33,521 bases of DNA from an uncultured Clostridia bacterium (GTDB lineage: Bacteria > Bacillota > Clostridia > TANB77 > CAG-508), in contig CAOSZT010000006.1 of NCBI GenBank assembly GCA_948528155.1, forward strand, positions 1,721 to 35,241, written 5' to 3'. The notes below the pieces were generated by a model. The model did no database searches. It was given only the letters and a program-made list of their open reading frames with translations, and was not told the origin of the DNA. The position numbers were made by a program, and so were the translations under genes. Below are positions 1-8,799 of the stretch, piece after piece (the stretch's first letter is position 1; every line of letters starts with the position of its first letter).

Positions 1-743
1 TTAGGATTTTCTATTCCGTGTTGCATTAAGTTCATTGCACTAATTCTAAGCATTGTCCTATCCATATCAAAACCATAAAACATTGTATTATTAAAATGTT
101 CTAATTTATCTTGATAATTAAATAAATCTGGTTCATTCTTTCTCAAATATTCTCCTGCTTCTACTAGAAATCCTGCACTTCCACAAGCTGGATCTACAAT
201 AACGTCTTTTGATGTTGGATTCATTAACTCAACCATCATTCTTATAATATGTCTAGGTGTTCTAAACTGACCATTTGTTCCTGATGTTGCTAATTTTGAA
301 AGTAAATATTCATACAAATCTCCCTTTGTATCTCTATCTTTCATATCTATTTTATCTATTGCTGTTACTACTTTTTGTAATACTATTGGTGTTGGAACTA
401 AAAATATTGCTTCTTCCATATATTTTGCATAACTTGATTTTCTATCATTTCCTAATGTTTTTATAAAAGGAAATACTTCTTCTTGAACTGTTTTAAACAT
501 TCTTGAAGCTTCAAAATCTTTGAATACACTCCATCTACAATTTTGATGTTCTTTGTCAAATATTCGTTTTGATTCTATTCCTAAAAGTACATCATCTCTT
601 TCATTTTTTAATTCAGTTTCATCTAGTCCTTTTATAAATAATAAATATGTAATTTGTTCTATTACTGTTAGTGGATTTGCAACTCCCCCTGAATGAAAAG
701 TTAGCCATATTTTATCTATTATATTTCTTATATTATTATCCAT
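1..743 (-). CDS. hsdM: Type I restriction-modification DNA methyltransferase subunit M, N-terminal part
   Basis: The gene runs off the left edge; about 247 codons are visible. It starts at ATG 743 behind a strong GGGGGAG ribosome site. The first ~150 residues match the helical HsdM N-domain (starts MDNNIRNIIDKIW, with VANPLTVIEQITYLLFIKGLD). The SAM-binding motif I, DPACGSAGFL, lies at about residues 183-192, preceded by the typical GQFRTPRHIIRMMVELM. The catalytic NPPF/Y motif would lie beyond the edge. HsdM pairs with HsdS to methylate adenine in a split target. As ICE cargo it could protect the element or serve as a restriction system. It shares the CATG-free composition of the ICE. Confidence 0.93.
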   Translation of the reverse strand, partial: MDNNIRNIIDKIWLTFHSGGVANPLTVIEQITYLLFIKGLDETELKNERDDVLLGIESKRIFDKEHQNCRWSVFKDFEASRMFKTVQEEVFPFIKTLGNDRKSSYAKYMEEAIFLVPTPIVLQKVVTAIDKIDMKDRDTKGDLYEYLLSKLATSGTNGQFRTPRHIIRMMVELMNPTSKDVIVDPACGSAGFLVEAGEYLRKNEPDLFNYQDKLEHFNNTMFYGFDMDRTMLRISAMNLMQHGIENP

Positions 744-822
744 TTTCTCCCCCATTACAATTATTCGACTTTATTCTATCATAAATTTAATTTTTCCTCA
801 ATAAAATTACCATTTTTGTGGC

Positions 823-856
823 AAAAAAATAGTTAAGAATTTATATTCTCAACTAT
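823..856 (-). terminator. Rho-independent terminator after the 883-1266 gene
   Basis: On the minus strand an 11-bp stem with one G-T pair (TAGTTGAGAAT, loop ATAA, ATTCTTAACTA) is followed by seven T. It lies just past the stop codon of the upstream gene and before hsdM, so hsdM probably has its own promoter. Confidence 0.75.
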
Positions 857-882
857 TAATTTTACTGTCCTTCATAATACAA

Positions 883-1266
883 TTACTTTCTTTTAAAAGC
901 TAAATTTACTACTTCACTTTTCATTACAATAATACATTGTTGTATAATCTCATCTATCCTTGTATAGCGAAAAATTTTTGTCTTTATTGTATCAGCCTTT
1001 AACCACGGTTTAATAGCAGAAAAAACTATTTTTTTACAATTCAAATTATAGTCTTTAGAGATTTCAATAAAACATTCTTCTACTGTATATTGTTTCTCTA
1101 TTAATCTACATATCATTTCTATGATAATAGCTTTTTCTAAATCATTATATTGTCTAAAATTTTCTAAATAATCTTTAGCAAATTTTGTATAATAATTATC
1201 TGTTTTTATTTCTATTATATTTTTTTTATTTGTTTGTCTTTTCATTTTTTTCATAATATTCATCAT
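883..1266 (-). CDS. Small protein of unknown function
   Basis: A 127-residue, lysine- and isoleucine-rich soluble protein. GGAGGT lies 14 nt before the first ATG, and two further Met codons follow within six residues, so the exact start is uncertain. I do not recognise the family. The stretch ISKDYNLNCKKIVFSAIKPW loosely recalls the helix pattern of Spo0A-type DNA-binding domains (IAkkyn....VerAI), but this is weak and not a call. It is followed by a clear terminator and preceded by a decayed gene, so it may be the intact survivor of a small cargo operon. Confidence 0.6.
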   Translation of the reverse strand: MMNIMKKMKRQTNKKNIIEIKTDNYYTKFAKDYLENFRQYNDLEKAIIIEMICRLIEKQYTVEECFIEISKDYNLNCKKIVFSAIKPWLKADTIKTKIFRYTRIDEIIQQCIIVMKSEVVNLAFKRK

Positions 1267-1278
1267 TATATTTTTTAT

Positions 1279-1407
1279 TTACCTCCATTCAATTATTGCA
1301 CTACTTTTTCCTCTAATAATATTTTCTACCTCTTCTATTATATCGTTTGGAAATCAAATAGAACGCTATGTGCTTGATGGAATTACAGGTATTTTAAACT
1401 TCTTCAT
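1279..1407 (-). pseudogene. Remnant of a small gene
   Basis: A good ribosome site (AGGAGAAATT) precedes ATG 1407, followed by MKKFKIPV, then a TAG after 13 codons. In another frame close by, DIIEEVENIIRGKSSAIIEW reads to a TAA just before the next gene. The start resembles the opening of small ICE proteins of the MKKFKIPVxW type. No CGG is present, so this break differs from the CGG shifts elsewhere. I read it as an internally deleted gene; it could also be two unrelated pieces. Confidence 0.4.
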
Positions 1408-1496
1408 AATTTCTCCTTTCTTTTTATCTAAATAGCAATTTTGTACTACTATTAGTTATTATACTACTTCTTCTAAGAATAGTATATAAAATTTTA

Positions 1497-1531
1497 AAAA
1501 AATAAAGTCAAGAACCTAAGTTCCTGACTTT
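1497..1531 (-). terminator. Rho-independent terminator after the 1582-2004 gene
   Basis: On the minus strand, AAAGTCAGGAAC, a TTAG loop and GTTCTTGACTTT form a 12-bp stem with one G-T pair, followed by ATTTTTTT. It lies about 50 nt past the stop codon. Confidence 0.8.
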
Positions 1532-1581
1532 TGTCTTTTGTACTTTATTGATTTTATCTTTTGTATTTTATATATTTATCT

Positions 1582-2004
1582 TTAGTTAGCATTTTTTATA
1601 GATAAGAAGCCTATGTCAACATAGTCTTTATCTAACAATTCATAAGATTTTTCTATGTATATTACTAGCTTATAATTACTTGAATCATCTGTAGTTAATT
1701 CTTCTGTTTCTAATTTTTCATCAAGTTTAACATTAAGCTCTTTATCATCTTCAATCTTATATAAGCTCATACGGATATTTTCCTTTAAATTATCCTTAAC
1801 TTTTAATTTAATTTTATATGTTCCATTATTACTAATATCTGGTGTAAATTGATACTCTGCTAATCTACCATCAATATTTAATGAACTAATATAAACTCTG
1901 TTGTAATCTGTTTTATCTGTACTTTTACATAAGAAAAATACTACTAATCCAATTACTAAAATTAAAAGTAATATACATACTGCTAGTATAATCTTTTTCT
2001 TCAT
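1582..2004 (-). CDS. Membrane-anchored extracytoplasmic protein, function unknown
   Basis: A 140-residue protein with a KKK start, one hydrophobic helix at about residues 4-27, then a soluble part rich in Asp, Lys and Glu that faces outward. A Cys at the end of the helix (VVFFLC) could suggest a lipoprotein, but the residues before it do not form a normal lipobox. AGGAGGACAAA precedes ATG 2004. It has its own terminator and sits behind the 2025-2152 inverted repeat, so it may be expressed apart from the transfer operon. No family recognised. Confidence 0.65.
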   Translation of the reverse strand: MKKKIILAVCILLLILVIGLVVFFLCKSTDKTDYNRVYISSLNIDGRLAEYQFTPDISNNGTYKIKLKVKDNLKENIRMSLYKIEDDKELNVKLDEKLETEELTTDDSSNYKLVIYIEKSYELLDKDYVDIGFLSIKNAN

Positions 2005-2024
2005 TTTGTCCTCCTTCTTTTTTA

Positions 2025-2152
2025 TATACCCCTTAGATAAGTATGCAGATCAAGAAATATAAAAGGGGATTATCAAAAATATTACAGAAAGGAGCAAGAA
2101 TAATATTTTTTAAAAATATAGCTTTACTCTACATACTTATCTAAGGAGTATA
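2025..2152. repeat. Long inverted repeat with alternative pairing, possible MITE or leader structure
   Basis: Arms 2025-2049 and 2128-2152 are inverted copies, with a perfect 15-nt core CCTTAGATAAGTATG and two mismatches over about 24 nt. The ends are flanked by TATA/TA. CCCCTT in the left arm can also pair with AAGGGG at about 2063-2068, giving a competing hairpin. It lies just upstream of the ribosome site of the 1582-2004 gene. It could be a small terminal-inverted-repeat element with TA target duplication, or an RNA leader. Confidence 0.6.
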
Positions 2153-2199
2153 TCTCTTTCCCTGTCTACAACTATATTTTATCACGCAAAAAGTCCAAA

Positions 2200-2244
2200 G
2201 TATACTGCAGGATTTTGCAAGGTTTTTGCAAAAAGTTATGTCAA
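2200..2244. repeat. Direct repeat copy A (partner at 18843-18887)
   Basis: About 45 nt containing TATACTGCAGGATTTTGCAA and then GTTTTTGCAAAA, matching 18843-18887 with about four differences. Both copies lie at the 3' end of a minus-strand gene. Together they bracket the transfer, relaxase and parB block. Confidence 0.75.
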
Positions 2245-2547
2245 TAAATTTGCATTTTGCAATATTTCCAATACTTTCAATCTTAATTCTGGATTCAATA
2301 ATACAGTAGCTCCTATTGTTAATAAAATAAAAATTGCTAATATTACCATTAATTTTATAATTTTAACTGCTAAATCCATTATGAAATTCAATATTTTTAT
2401 AAGTGTATGCTTTTCTTTTTCAATAATAATATTATTTTTATCCCTATCTAAATTAAGACTATCATATAATCTTTCTTTTTCTAAATTTTCTTTTTTCTTT
2501 TCTAATGCTCTTTCATATATTGATTTGTTTTTATTTCTTTTTAACAT
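2236..2547 (-). CDS. Small single-pass membrane protein of the transfer operon
   Basis: A 103-residue protein: a charged Lys/Glu-rich cytoplasmic half (residues 1-48) and one hydrophobic segment at about 55-85 (MDLAVKIIKLMVILAIFILL). The start at 2547 overlaps the end of the upstream ATPase gene by 17 nt, indicating coupled translation. It is the last gene of the long operon. No family recognised; the position suggests a membrane partner of the TadZ-like ATPase. Confidence 0.65.
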   Translation of the reverse strand: MLKRNKNKSIYERALEKKKENLEKERLYDSLNLDRDKNNIIIEKEKHTLIKILNFIMDLAVKIIKLMVILAIFILLTIGATVLLNPELRLKVLEILQNANLLT

Positions 2548-3712
2548 TTTCCCTATCCTTTTTCTTTTTTAAAAAATTAAATACACTCTTTTTATCTTTT
2601 ACTTCTTCTATACTAGAATTTAGTAAATATCCTTTTAAAATACTTTCATAAAATCCTTTATTTCCTACAATAAATGGCTCTGGTACAAATTCACTAAAAG
2701 AACTTCTATCTTTCCAAAAATTGCCTAAACTTTGTCTAAATGTTTCTTTATCTTCATTTCTTATAAAGTTAAATATTAAATGAGAATTAATATCTTCTCC
2801 TATAATCATAAATGTTTCTATTAATTTGTTTATTTCCCACGCTTTATTTCCAGATACTATTATTTTTAAATCTCTTGTTAGGAAGGACGATTTTTCTTCT
2901 TCTGTCATTTCTTCAAAGTTACCAAAATCAAATACATAAAATTCATATTCAAATTTTAGTATTTCTGCTAAGTTTTTAGGTCTTTCATATAAATCTATAC
3001 CTTTATATGTAATTTTTCTTAATATTTCATTATACACTGTTTGTAGGCTCTCATCTTCTACTAGACTATATATAGAATTATGATTATTGTTTTCTATATA
3101 ACAAGCTGAAACATTAGTTAATTCTGATAGATATTTCACTATATTAATTGCAACAGTAGTAGCTCCAATATGTTTTTCTGTGCCTGCAACTCCTATTGTT
3201 ACAGTCTGTTTTGCTCTCTTTATATTTTCTTTTACTACTTTTGTTGTCTTGTTAATTACTAACATACTATCATTTATTTTATATTTCATTGCATTTCCAA
3301 ATGTCATTCCTTCGTCAGAAAAAGCTCTTTCTATTTCGTCTTGAAACATAACATCATTTCTAGCTGTAATAATATTGTATATTCCTAAATTGAAAACTTT
3401 TCCTAAAAGTACATTTCCTTCTTTATATCCTTCTGCTATTATGATTATCCTAACATTATACATTCTTCTAATTAATTCAATTGCACTAACTATTTCATTT
3501 TCTGATGTAGAATTAATTATTGCTTGTAAATCAATAACCAAATAATCAACTCCGTTTAGATTTCTTAATTCTGTTTCTAAAAATTTCTTTAAGTTATACT
3601 CATTAATAAATCTCATTACTAAATTTATTTTATGTTCCTTACAGTAATTTTCTATTATTGCTCTCGGTTCTTTTGAAATATAAATATATTTTTTAAATCT
3701 ATCAAATTCCAT
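2531..3712 (-). CDS. TadZ/CpaE/MinD-like P-loop ATPase with degenerate Walker A
   Basis: About 393 residues from ATG 3712, which follows AAAGGAG by 12 nt. A longer form could start at TTG 3766, but that overlaps the upstream gene. The N-terminal ~130 residues look like a receiver-type fold (LVIDLQAI, VRIIIIAEGY). The second half is MinD-like, opening with IGVAGTEKHIGATTVA. The usual GK[ST] lysine is replaced (GATT), so nucleotide binding may be altered, as in atypical TadZ proteins. Such proteins position secretion machinery at a membrane site. Here it closes the mating-channel operon, so a role in placing or assembling the channel is plausible (inference). Confidence 0.65.
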   Translation of the reverse strand: MEFDRFKKYIYISKEPRAIIENYCKEHKINLVMRFINEYNLKKFLETELRNLNGVDYLVIDLQAIINSTSENEIVSAIELIRRMYNVRIIIIAEGYKEGNVLLGKVFNLGIYNIITARNDVMFQDEIERAFSDEGMTFGNAMKYKINDSMLVINKTTKVVKENIKRAKQTVTIGVAGTEKHIGATTVAINIVKYLSELTNVSACYIENNNHNSIYSLVEDESLQTVYNEILRKITYKGIDLYERPKNLAEILKFEYEFYVFDFGNFEEMTEEEKSSFLTRDLKIIVSGNKAWEINKLIETFMIIGEDINSHLIFNFIRNEDKETFRQSLGNFWKDRSSFSEFVPEPFIVGNKGFYESILKGYLLNSSIEEVKDKKSVFNFLKKKKDRENVKKK

Positions 3713-3731
3713 TCTACTAATGCTCTCCTTT

Positions 3732-4052
3732 TTATTCTTCTTGATTATTTTCCTTATATAAAACAATTTCTCCTGATTCTAATTGAACTATATCTGTATT
3801 TTCATATGTAATAGTATTATCTTTCTTTTCTTGCGTTGTATTTTCTTCAACAAGCCCTTTTAATCTATCCATAAAATCATCTACACTGGGATTTACTGTA
3901 TTAGTATTTTGGATAGTTGTCTGGTCTTTAATTTTTGTGTAGCTTTCATTATCTCTATTTATGGTATTGATTGCAATTGCAATCAATATAACTAATACTA
4001 ACACTATACTTAATATTATTAATTGCTTTTTTAATTCTTGTTTTTCCTTCAT
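3732..4052 (-). CDS. Small membrane-anchored protein of the transfer operon
   Basis: A 106-residue protein: short Lys-rich start, one transmembrane helix at about residues 10-30 (LIILSIVLVLVILIAIAI), then an outward-facing Asn/Thr/Glu-rich tail. AAGGAG precedes ATG 4052. It lies 21 nt past the M23 peptidase gene, in the same operon. No family recognised; a single-pass protein here may be a channel accessory like other small T4SS bitopic proteins. Confidence 0.65.
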   Translation of the reverse strand: MKEKQELKKQLIILSIVLVLVILIAIAINTINRDNESYTKIKDQTTIQNTNTVNPSVDDFMDRLKGLVEENTTQEKKDNTITYENTDIVQLESGEIVLYKENNQEE

Positions 4053-4073
4053 TTCAAACTCCTTATCTTAAAA

Positions 4074-4767
4074 TCACGCATTTCCAAATAAATAATTAAA
4101 TGGATCTACTGTTTTTGTACTTGAATTTTCTCCAATTCTAACTTCAAAATGCAAATGATTTCCTGTTGAATTTCCTGTGCTACCCATTGTACCTAAAACT
4201 CGCCCCTGTTCAACTTCTTCTCCTACTGAAACTTGTATAGAACCTTGTATCATATGACCATATAAGGTATAAAATGTTGTTCCATCTTCTGCAGTATGTT
4301 GTAACACTACATAATTACCATATCCAGTTGAACCTGGTGTAGCAACTACAACCTTTCCTGCTAATGCAGAACATACTTTAGGACTTGCTTTTGATATACA
4401 AACTAAGTCTATTCCGTGTGTGAGCCTTTGTTTGTGTTACACCATTTACTGTTATTGTTCTACTAGGAGAAAATTTTGATGTTATTACATCTTTTGTACT
4501 ATCCCATACTTCAAATGGCATAGAAAATTTTGCTCCTACATACTTATATGTACTTGTAGATACTGCACTACTTGAACTTGAATTACTAGAATTTGATGAA
4601 TCTTCACTGTCATTGTTACTATTAGTAGAAAACATTCCAATAACTCCCAATAAAATTACTATTAATAATAAAAGTCCAATACAAACTCCAATTACTATTA
4701 ATTTTATTTTTGTTGATAAAAAACTAAATACTGTTTCAGTTAAACCTTTTGCTTTACTATCTGACAT
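4074..4767 (-). CDS. Membrane-anchored M23 peptidase (VirB1-like), one CGGA +1 site
   Basis: The gene encodes a wall-opening zinc endopeptidase that lets the mating channel cross peptidoglycan. Read straight through, the frame ends after 129 codons. Reading CGGA at 4413-4416 as one Gly gives a 230-residue protein: cytoplasmic start, TM at about 22-45, Ser/Asn linker, then an M23 domain with H116-T-G-I-D120 (zinc ligands), YGHM near 171 and HLH at 204-206 followed by FEV. Both catalytic motifs depend on the shift: the Gly of HTGID is the four-base codon itself, and HLH lies downstream. The start codon overlaps the restored virB4 stop as TAATG. Confidence 0.9.
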
Positions 4768-6600
4768 TATCTACCACCACCAATTAGATATTCTCGTTCC
4801 CAATCAAGAGCTTTTACATTTATTAGTGTGTGTCCGTGAACCTATAAAAAGCAATCCACGTCCGTTTATCTTTTTGACTTAATATAGCTTTTTCTTCTTG
4901 GTTTAAATTATAAAGATTCACTACTTCCTCTAAGTCTTTTCCATCAATTCCGAAAGAAGAATTTATATGTTGAATTATCTAACAAGGCTTGTCCGATACA
5001 TTTTTACTTCTGGGGATAAAAAATCTACCAAACTTTGTGTAATTGTCATAAGTCCACATTCATATTTTCTTGCTCTTTTGCAGAAATTTCTTAAAAATTC
5101 TATTGTTTGAGGTACTTTTCTATCTACTAACAAATATGCTTCATCACAAACTACATAACATCTTTCTTCTCTATTTCTAAATGCTTGATCTTGACAATAT
5201 CTTAATATATTAAAATACTGACATCTCTTTACTTTTTCAGAAGCTCCTTGTAAACTATAAACATCTAAACATACAAAGCTACTATCTAAATCTAATGAAG
5301 TATAGCCATTAAATATTTCTCCGTGATGACCAATTGAAAGTTCTCTAACTACTGCTCTTATTTCTTCTATTTCTTTTTTGTGTTCTGTATTTTCTTCTAC
5401 CTTTTTTATTAGTAAACTATATAAGTCTTCCATAATAGGAAATTCTTTTGAATCCATATTTGTTATATCTGTATCATAAGTAATGTTGTAACTTCCATAT
5501 AGTTCTTCTAGTATTTCCATCAATAAACTCATTTGTAATGATGTTATTTCTGGATAATATAATTTAAAAAATGTACTTAAAAAATCTAAATGTAATCCTA
5601 AAGCAGATTTTTTTGATATATATTCCTCTTCTTCGTCATCTTCAAAATCAACAATTTTAGGTAATGGATTTACTTGAAGTGGATTAATTCTACCTACGTT
5701 TTTTCCTGTACCACCACTGCAGTCAATCCATTTTCCACCAATTAACTTACACATAGGTCTTAGTTCTGATTCTGGATCTATTGCAAAAATTTTTGTACCA
5801 TTAAGCCATTCATTTAGCATTATCTTTTTCGCAAGAAATGACTTACCACTACCACTTGAACCTTCTATGACTATATTAGAATTGGTTCTGTCATTTCCTT
5901 TAAAAAATGGCGAAACAGCTATCATTCTTCCATCTTCATCAGTTCCCAAATAATATCCCTCTGTATCAACTAATCCACTTCCTGAAAATGGTAATCCCAA
6001 AAATAAAGCTTCTAAACTCATTGTCTTATTAGAAATTTTTGTTATATCATTATAATATGTATCATATGGAGAACTTTGCTTTAATGCTTTTTCTTGTATA
6101 AAAGCAGGTACTCTCGCTTTTAATCCCATTCCTGCAATTTTATTTCTTACAGTTCTACAATTTTCACTAAAATTATTATCATTTTCTCCTATTGTATTAG
6201 AAACAAATGAAACATTTATATATGGGATATTATCTACTGTTATATCTTTTATTATTTTCTCTGCTGATTTAATTTTAAATTCTGCTTGTGTTTTCAATGC
6301 TTCGTTACTTGTCGTATTAAAAATGTTCTTATCTGTTGTTAATCCTTTTGATACTCCTTCAACATATTCTTGCACATTTTCAATTGGAGTAATTACTAAA
6401 CTTACAGTAGTGTTAGGAATATCTTTCAAATTTAATAACCAACCAACATTTACTGCAGATGGATAACTACTTACATATTGAAGTTTATGTTGATATTCTC
6501 CTAATTGCACTTTATTATGTTTTAATTCAATACCTTGTGGAGTTATAAGTGCTAATAACTCTTGATTTACAGGCATTGCTTCTATTTCTTTTGCTTTCAT
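4767..6600 (-). CDS. virB4: VirB4/TrsE-type conjugation ATPase, four CGGA +1 sites
   Basis: Hexameric ATPase that powers the type IV channel. Walker A GSSGSGKS has its lysine near residue 253, Walker B is VVCDEAYLL (D486, E487), and motif LMTITQS is near 518-524. The plain frame stops at 541 residues. In-frame CGGA at 4992-4995, 4949-4952, 4861-4864 and 4833-4836, each read as Gly, extends it to about 609 residues with MYGQALLDN, FFFGIDGKDL, KGRGLLFIGSG and a TAA at 4767-4769 that overlaps the next ATG (TAATG). That clean operon junction is strong support for the recoded reading. Start ATG 6600 follows AAGGAAAGAG. Confidence 0.92.
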
Positions 6601-6650
6601 TTGTAACTCTCTTTCCTTAGCTTTTGCTAATTTTTTTATCTTTTGTAAAT

Positions 6651-7262
6651 TTATTTATTTTTTACTTGAAGTGGACTTTCTAAATAATTTTGATCTTCAA
6701 TGTATGCTACATCTGGATTGTTATAACTATTTATTAATTGAATTATTAATCTTTCATCAAGTACCTCTGTCTTATAACCACTATTTGTTAATTTCATTCT
6801 TATTTCGCTTATTCTTTTAGTTAATTCCTGTTCTACATATTCATCATTATCTGCCCAAATCATCAAATATATTTCACTTTCTAACGCTTTCCCTGTTGTG
6901 GATAAAACACCAAAACTTCTACTTCTTTTATCTAATAAAGAAAATTTTAAAGCTTCATTTTCTTTCTCCATCAAATTTGCTTGAAAATCTTGATTTTTTC
7001 TTAAATCAATTGGTCTATTAGTAAAGTATAATTTTAATGGTTTTAATTCACTTGCAAAATTTTTTGTTATACTTCTTCCGTGTGCTACTTGCTCTTCTTT
7101 TGACATTAGCTTACAATTTTTAGGATAAATCCTTAAATAGCATAAAACCTTGTTATCTATTGTATATAAGAAATTCCCCTGAACATCTTTTATATTTAGG
7201 AATAGATTGGCTGAAGTATTAATCTTGTCTTTATTTTTCTTTTTAAAAAAATCAAATAACAT
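6651..7262 (-). CDS. TrsD-like conjugation protein preceding VirB4
   Basis: 203 residues, soluble, opening MLFDFFKKKNKDK. In staphylococcal-type transfer regions a small TrsD protein precedes the VirB4-like TrsE. Size, position and overall look (INTSANLFLNIKDVQGNFLY, later EVLDERLIIQLINSYNNP) fit that role and the N-terminal part of VirB4 proteins. It ends in TAA 50 nt before virB4, with no CGG near the junction, so it is a true separate gene. It is 3 nt past the PrgI gene, clearly co-translated. Confidence 0.72.
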   Translation of the reverse strand: MLFDFFKKKNKDKINTSANLFLNIKDVQGNFLYTIDNKVLCYLRIYPKNCKLMSKEEQVAHGRSITKNFASELKPLKLYFTNRPIDLRKNQDFQANLMEKENEALKFSLLDKRSRSFGVLSTTGKALESEIYLMIWADNDEYVEQELTKRISEIRMKLTNSGYKTEVLDERLIIQLINSYNNPDVAYIEDQNYLESPLQVKNK

Positions 7263-7265
7263 ATT

Positions 7266-7583
7266 TTATTCCTCCTTAACAACATAATTAAATATTCTTT
7301 GTCCTTGATAAAACTTAATCATATTTCCTATTAGTTCTGCTATACAAGTATTGTATTTATCTTTCATTACAGAAATAAATGTTACTCCTGTTATAAATCC
7401 CCATATTCCAATTGCAACTAAATAATTGTTAAAAATTGTGTTATATATTAGTGCAATAAATATGGCTACTACTCCTACAATAGCTGTTGTTATCATTTCG
7501 TGTATTCCTATTCCATTAATAATTTCTACCCTTGTTTTTACATTTGCAGGCATATTTATTTGAAATCTACTCTCATTTTCCAT
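7266..7583 (-). CDS. PrgI/VirB3-like inner-membrane channel protein
   Basis: 105 residues with two adjacent hydrophobic segments (about 33-50 and 54-74) after a short soluble start (FQINMPANVKTRVEIINGIG), then a cytoplasmic tail. This is the arrangement of the PrgI family, which holds the VirB3 position next to VirB4 in Gram-positive conjugation systems. It lies directly before the TrsD-like and VirB4 genes. ATG 7583 follows AGAAGGAG. Confidence 0.82.
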   Translation of the reverse strand: MENESRFQINMPANVKTRVEIINGIGIHEMITTAIVGVVAIFIALIYNTIFNNYLVAIGIWGFITGVTFISVMKDKYNTCIAELIGNMIKFYQGQRIFNYVVKEE

Positions 7584-7622
7584 ATTTTTTATAATCCTTT
7601 CTCCTTCTAAAATAAGAAGGTA

Positions 7623-8249
7623 TTAATTTGCAACGTGTTTATATTGTGCTTCACAGCCACCATCTATCCAGGGGGTTAGTATCAATTCTTTAAATTCATC
7701 ATCATTGTGTATACTTCCTTTTAAATTTGGTGGTATTAATAATCCAACACTTTTATTATCGTGTTTAGTCCAATAGAGATAGTATTTTTCTTCTGCTACT
7801 GATCCACTTGTTATTCCTTGACACTCATCATAAGCTTTAAACACATCTACATCTTTTTTCCAAGAGTTCATAAAACTACCAAAATTAATTTTCTTTACAT
7901 CTGTTTTTACATATAACTCTCCATCAATAGAAATAGTCCATCTTCCCTTTTTATCTTTTGCTTCTTTTTCAAGTGTTCCATCTGTTAATGTTACTTGTAT
8001 ACTTGAAAAATCTCCAATAGCGTCTGCAGACTGAACATACGGAAAATAATTTAATACTAAATTCTTTGTTGTGCTAATCGTTAATATTAAAATTAAAGCT
8101 ATAATTCCATTTTTTATTCTTGTTAAATATCTTCTATATTCGCCCTCATCTCCTGTTAATATTTTAAATACAGCCATTGCTATCATTAATACACAACAAA
8201 ATCCTGCTAAATATCCTAAATAATTTATTATATGGTATACTCTGCTCAT
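7623..8249 (-). CDS. Transfer-operon membrane protein with extracytoplasmic domain
   Basis: 208 residues: two TM segments (about 8-30 and 45-63) linked by KILTGDEGEYRRYLTRIKNG, then an outward ~140-residue domain. The linker resembles that of the VirB2-like protein at 10477 (KIMTGDERDQ), so the N-terminal part may share a TrbC/VirB2-type fold. Start ATG 8249 follows a clear GGAGGATAAAAA site. Location between PrgI and VirB6 suggests a structural channel part. Family not recognised. Confidence 0.7.
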   Translation of the reverse strand: MSRVYHIINYLGYLAGFCCVLMIAMAVFKILTGDEGEYRRYLTRIKNGIIALILILTISTTKNLVLNYFPYVQSADAIGDFSSIQVTLTDGTLEKEAKDKKGRWTISIDGELYVKTDVKKINFGSFMNSWKKDVDVFKAYDECQGITSGSVAEEKYYLYWTKHDNKSVGLLIPPNLKGSIHNDDEFKELILTPWIDGGCEAQYKHVAN

Positions 8250-8267
8250 TTTTTATCCTCCGTATAT

Positions 8268-8798
8268 TTATCTTTCATTTACACATTCATATTCTTTTAA
8301 TTTTTGCTCATATTTTGATATTTCCTGATTTCTAAAATCTTTTTCTGACTGAATATGAATAACCTTTTTTACTAGATCTTCTCTATAATTTTTTTCTTCT
8401 TCTTGATATTCTTTTATAAGTTCATTTTTAATACTGATTTCTTGTTTTGCGTTTTCTAAAACTTCTGTTAAATTTTGTACTGAATATATTTGTTCTTTAT
8501 CTAATGTAATTTGAATTATTGTTACTGTTATGTCTTGTATATGTTCTTTAATTAGTGCAATTGCTTTTTTTGTATTAAATCCATACACATAACTACAACA
8601 TTCATCATAATCATATTTACTTGAATCAATTATGCCTTTTTCTATTAATTCTTTTGTTTCAAATAATTGATTACATATTTTGAATAAATCAATTTCTTTT
8701 GTGGTTTTTACTAATCTTCCTTTGTTATCTAAATAAGTCATTGAATAAGGTTCGTTAGGGTGTAATATATTCTCTAAATTCTTTCGTATATAAATCAT
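8268..8798 (-). CDS. Coiled-coil protein of the transfer operon, function unknown
   Basis: 176 residues, soluble. The first ~95 residues look globular; from about 110 a long charged helix follows (NAKQEISIKNELIKEYQEEE and onward). Its start is one base past the virB6 stop, so it is translated with VirB6. No catalytic motif seen. It may be a cytoplasmic scaffold; this is inference from position only. Confidence 0.65.
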   Translation of the reverse strand: MIYIRKNLENILHPNEPYSMTYLDNKGRLVKTTKEIDLFKICNQLFETKELIEKGIIDSSKYDYDECCSYVYGFNTKKAIALIKEHIQDITVTIIQITLDKEQIYSVQNLTEVLENAKQEISIKNELIKEYQEEEKNYREDLVKKVIHIQSEKDFRNQEISKYEQKLKEYECVNER

Positions 8799-8799
8799 T

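Noticed and set aside
6600..6662. A further frameshift joining the TrsD-like gene and virB4
   Set aside because: The first ends in TAA with no CGG nearby, virB4 has its own ribosome site, and TrsD/TrsE are separate genes in known systems.
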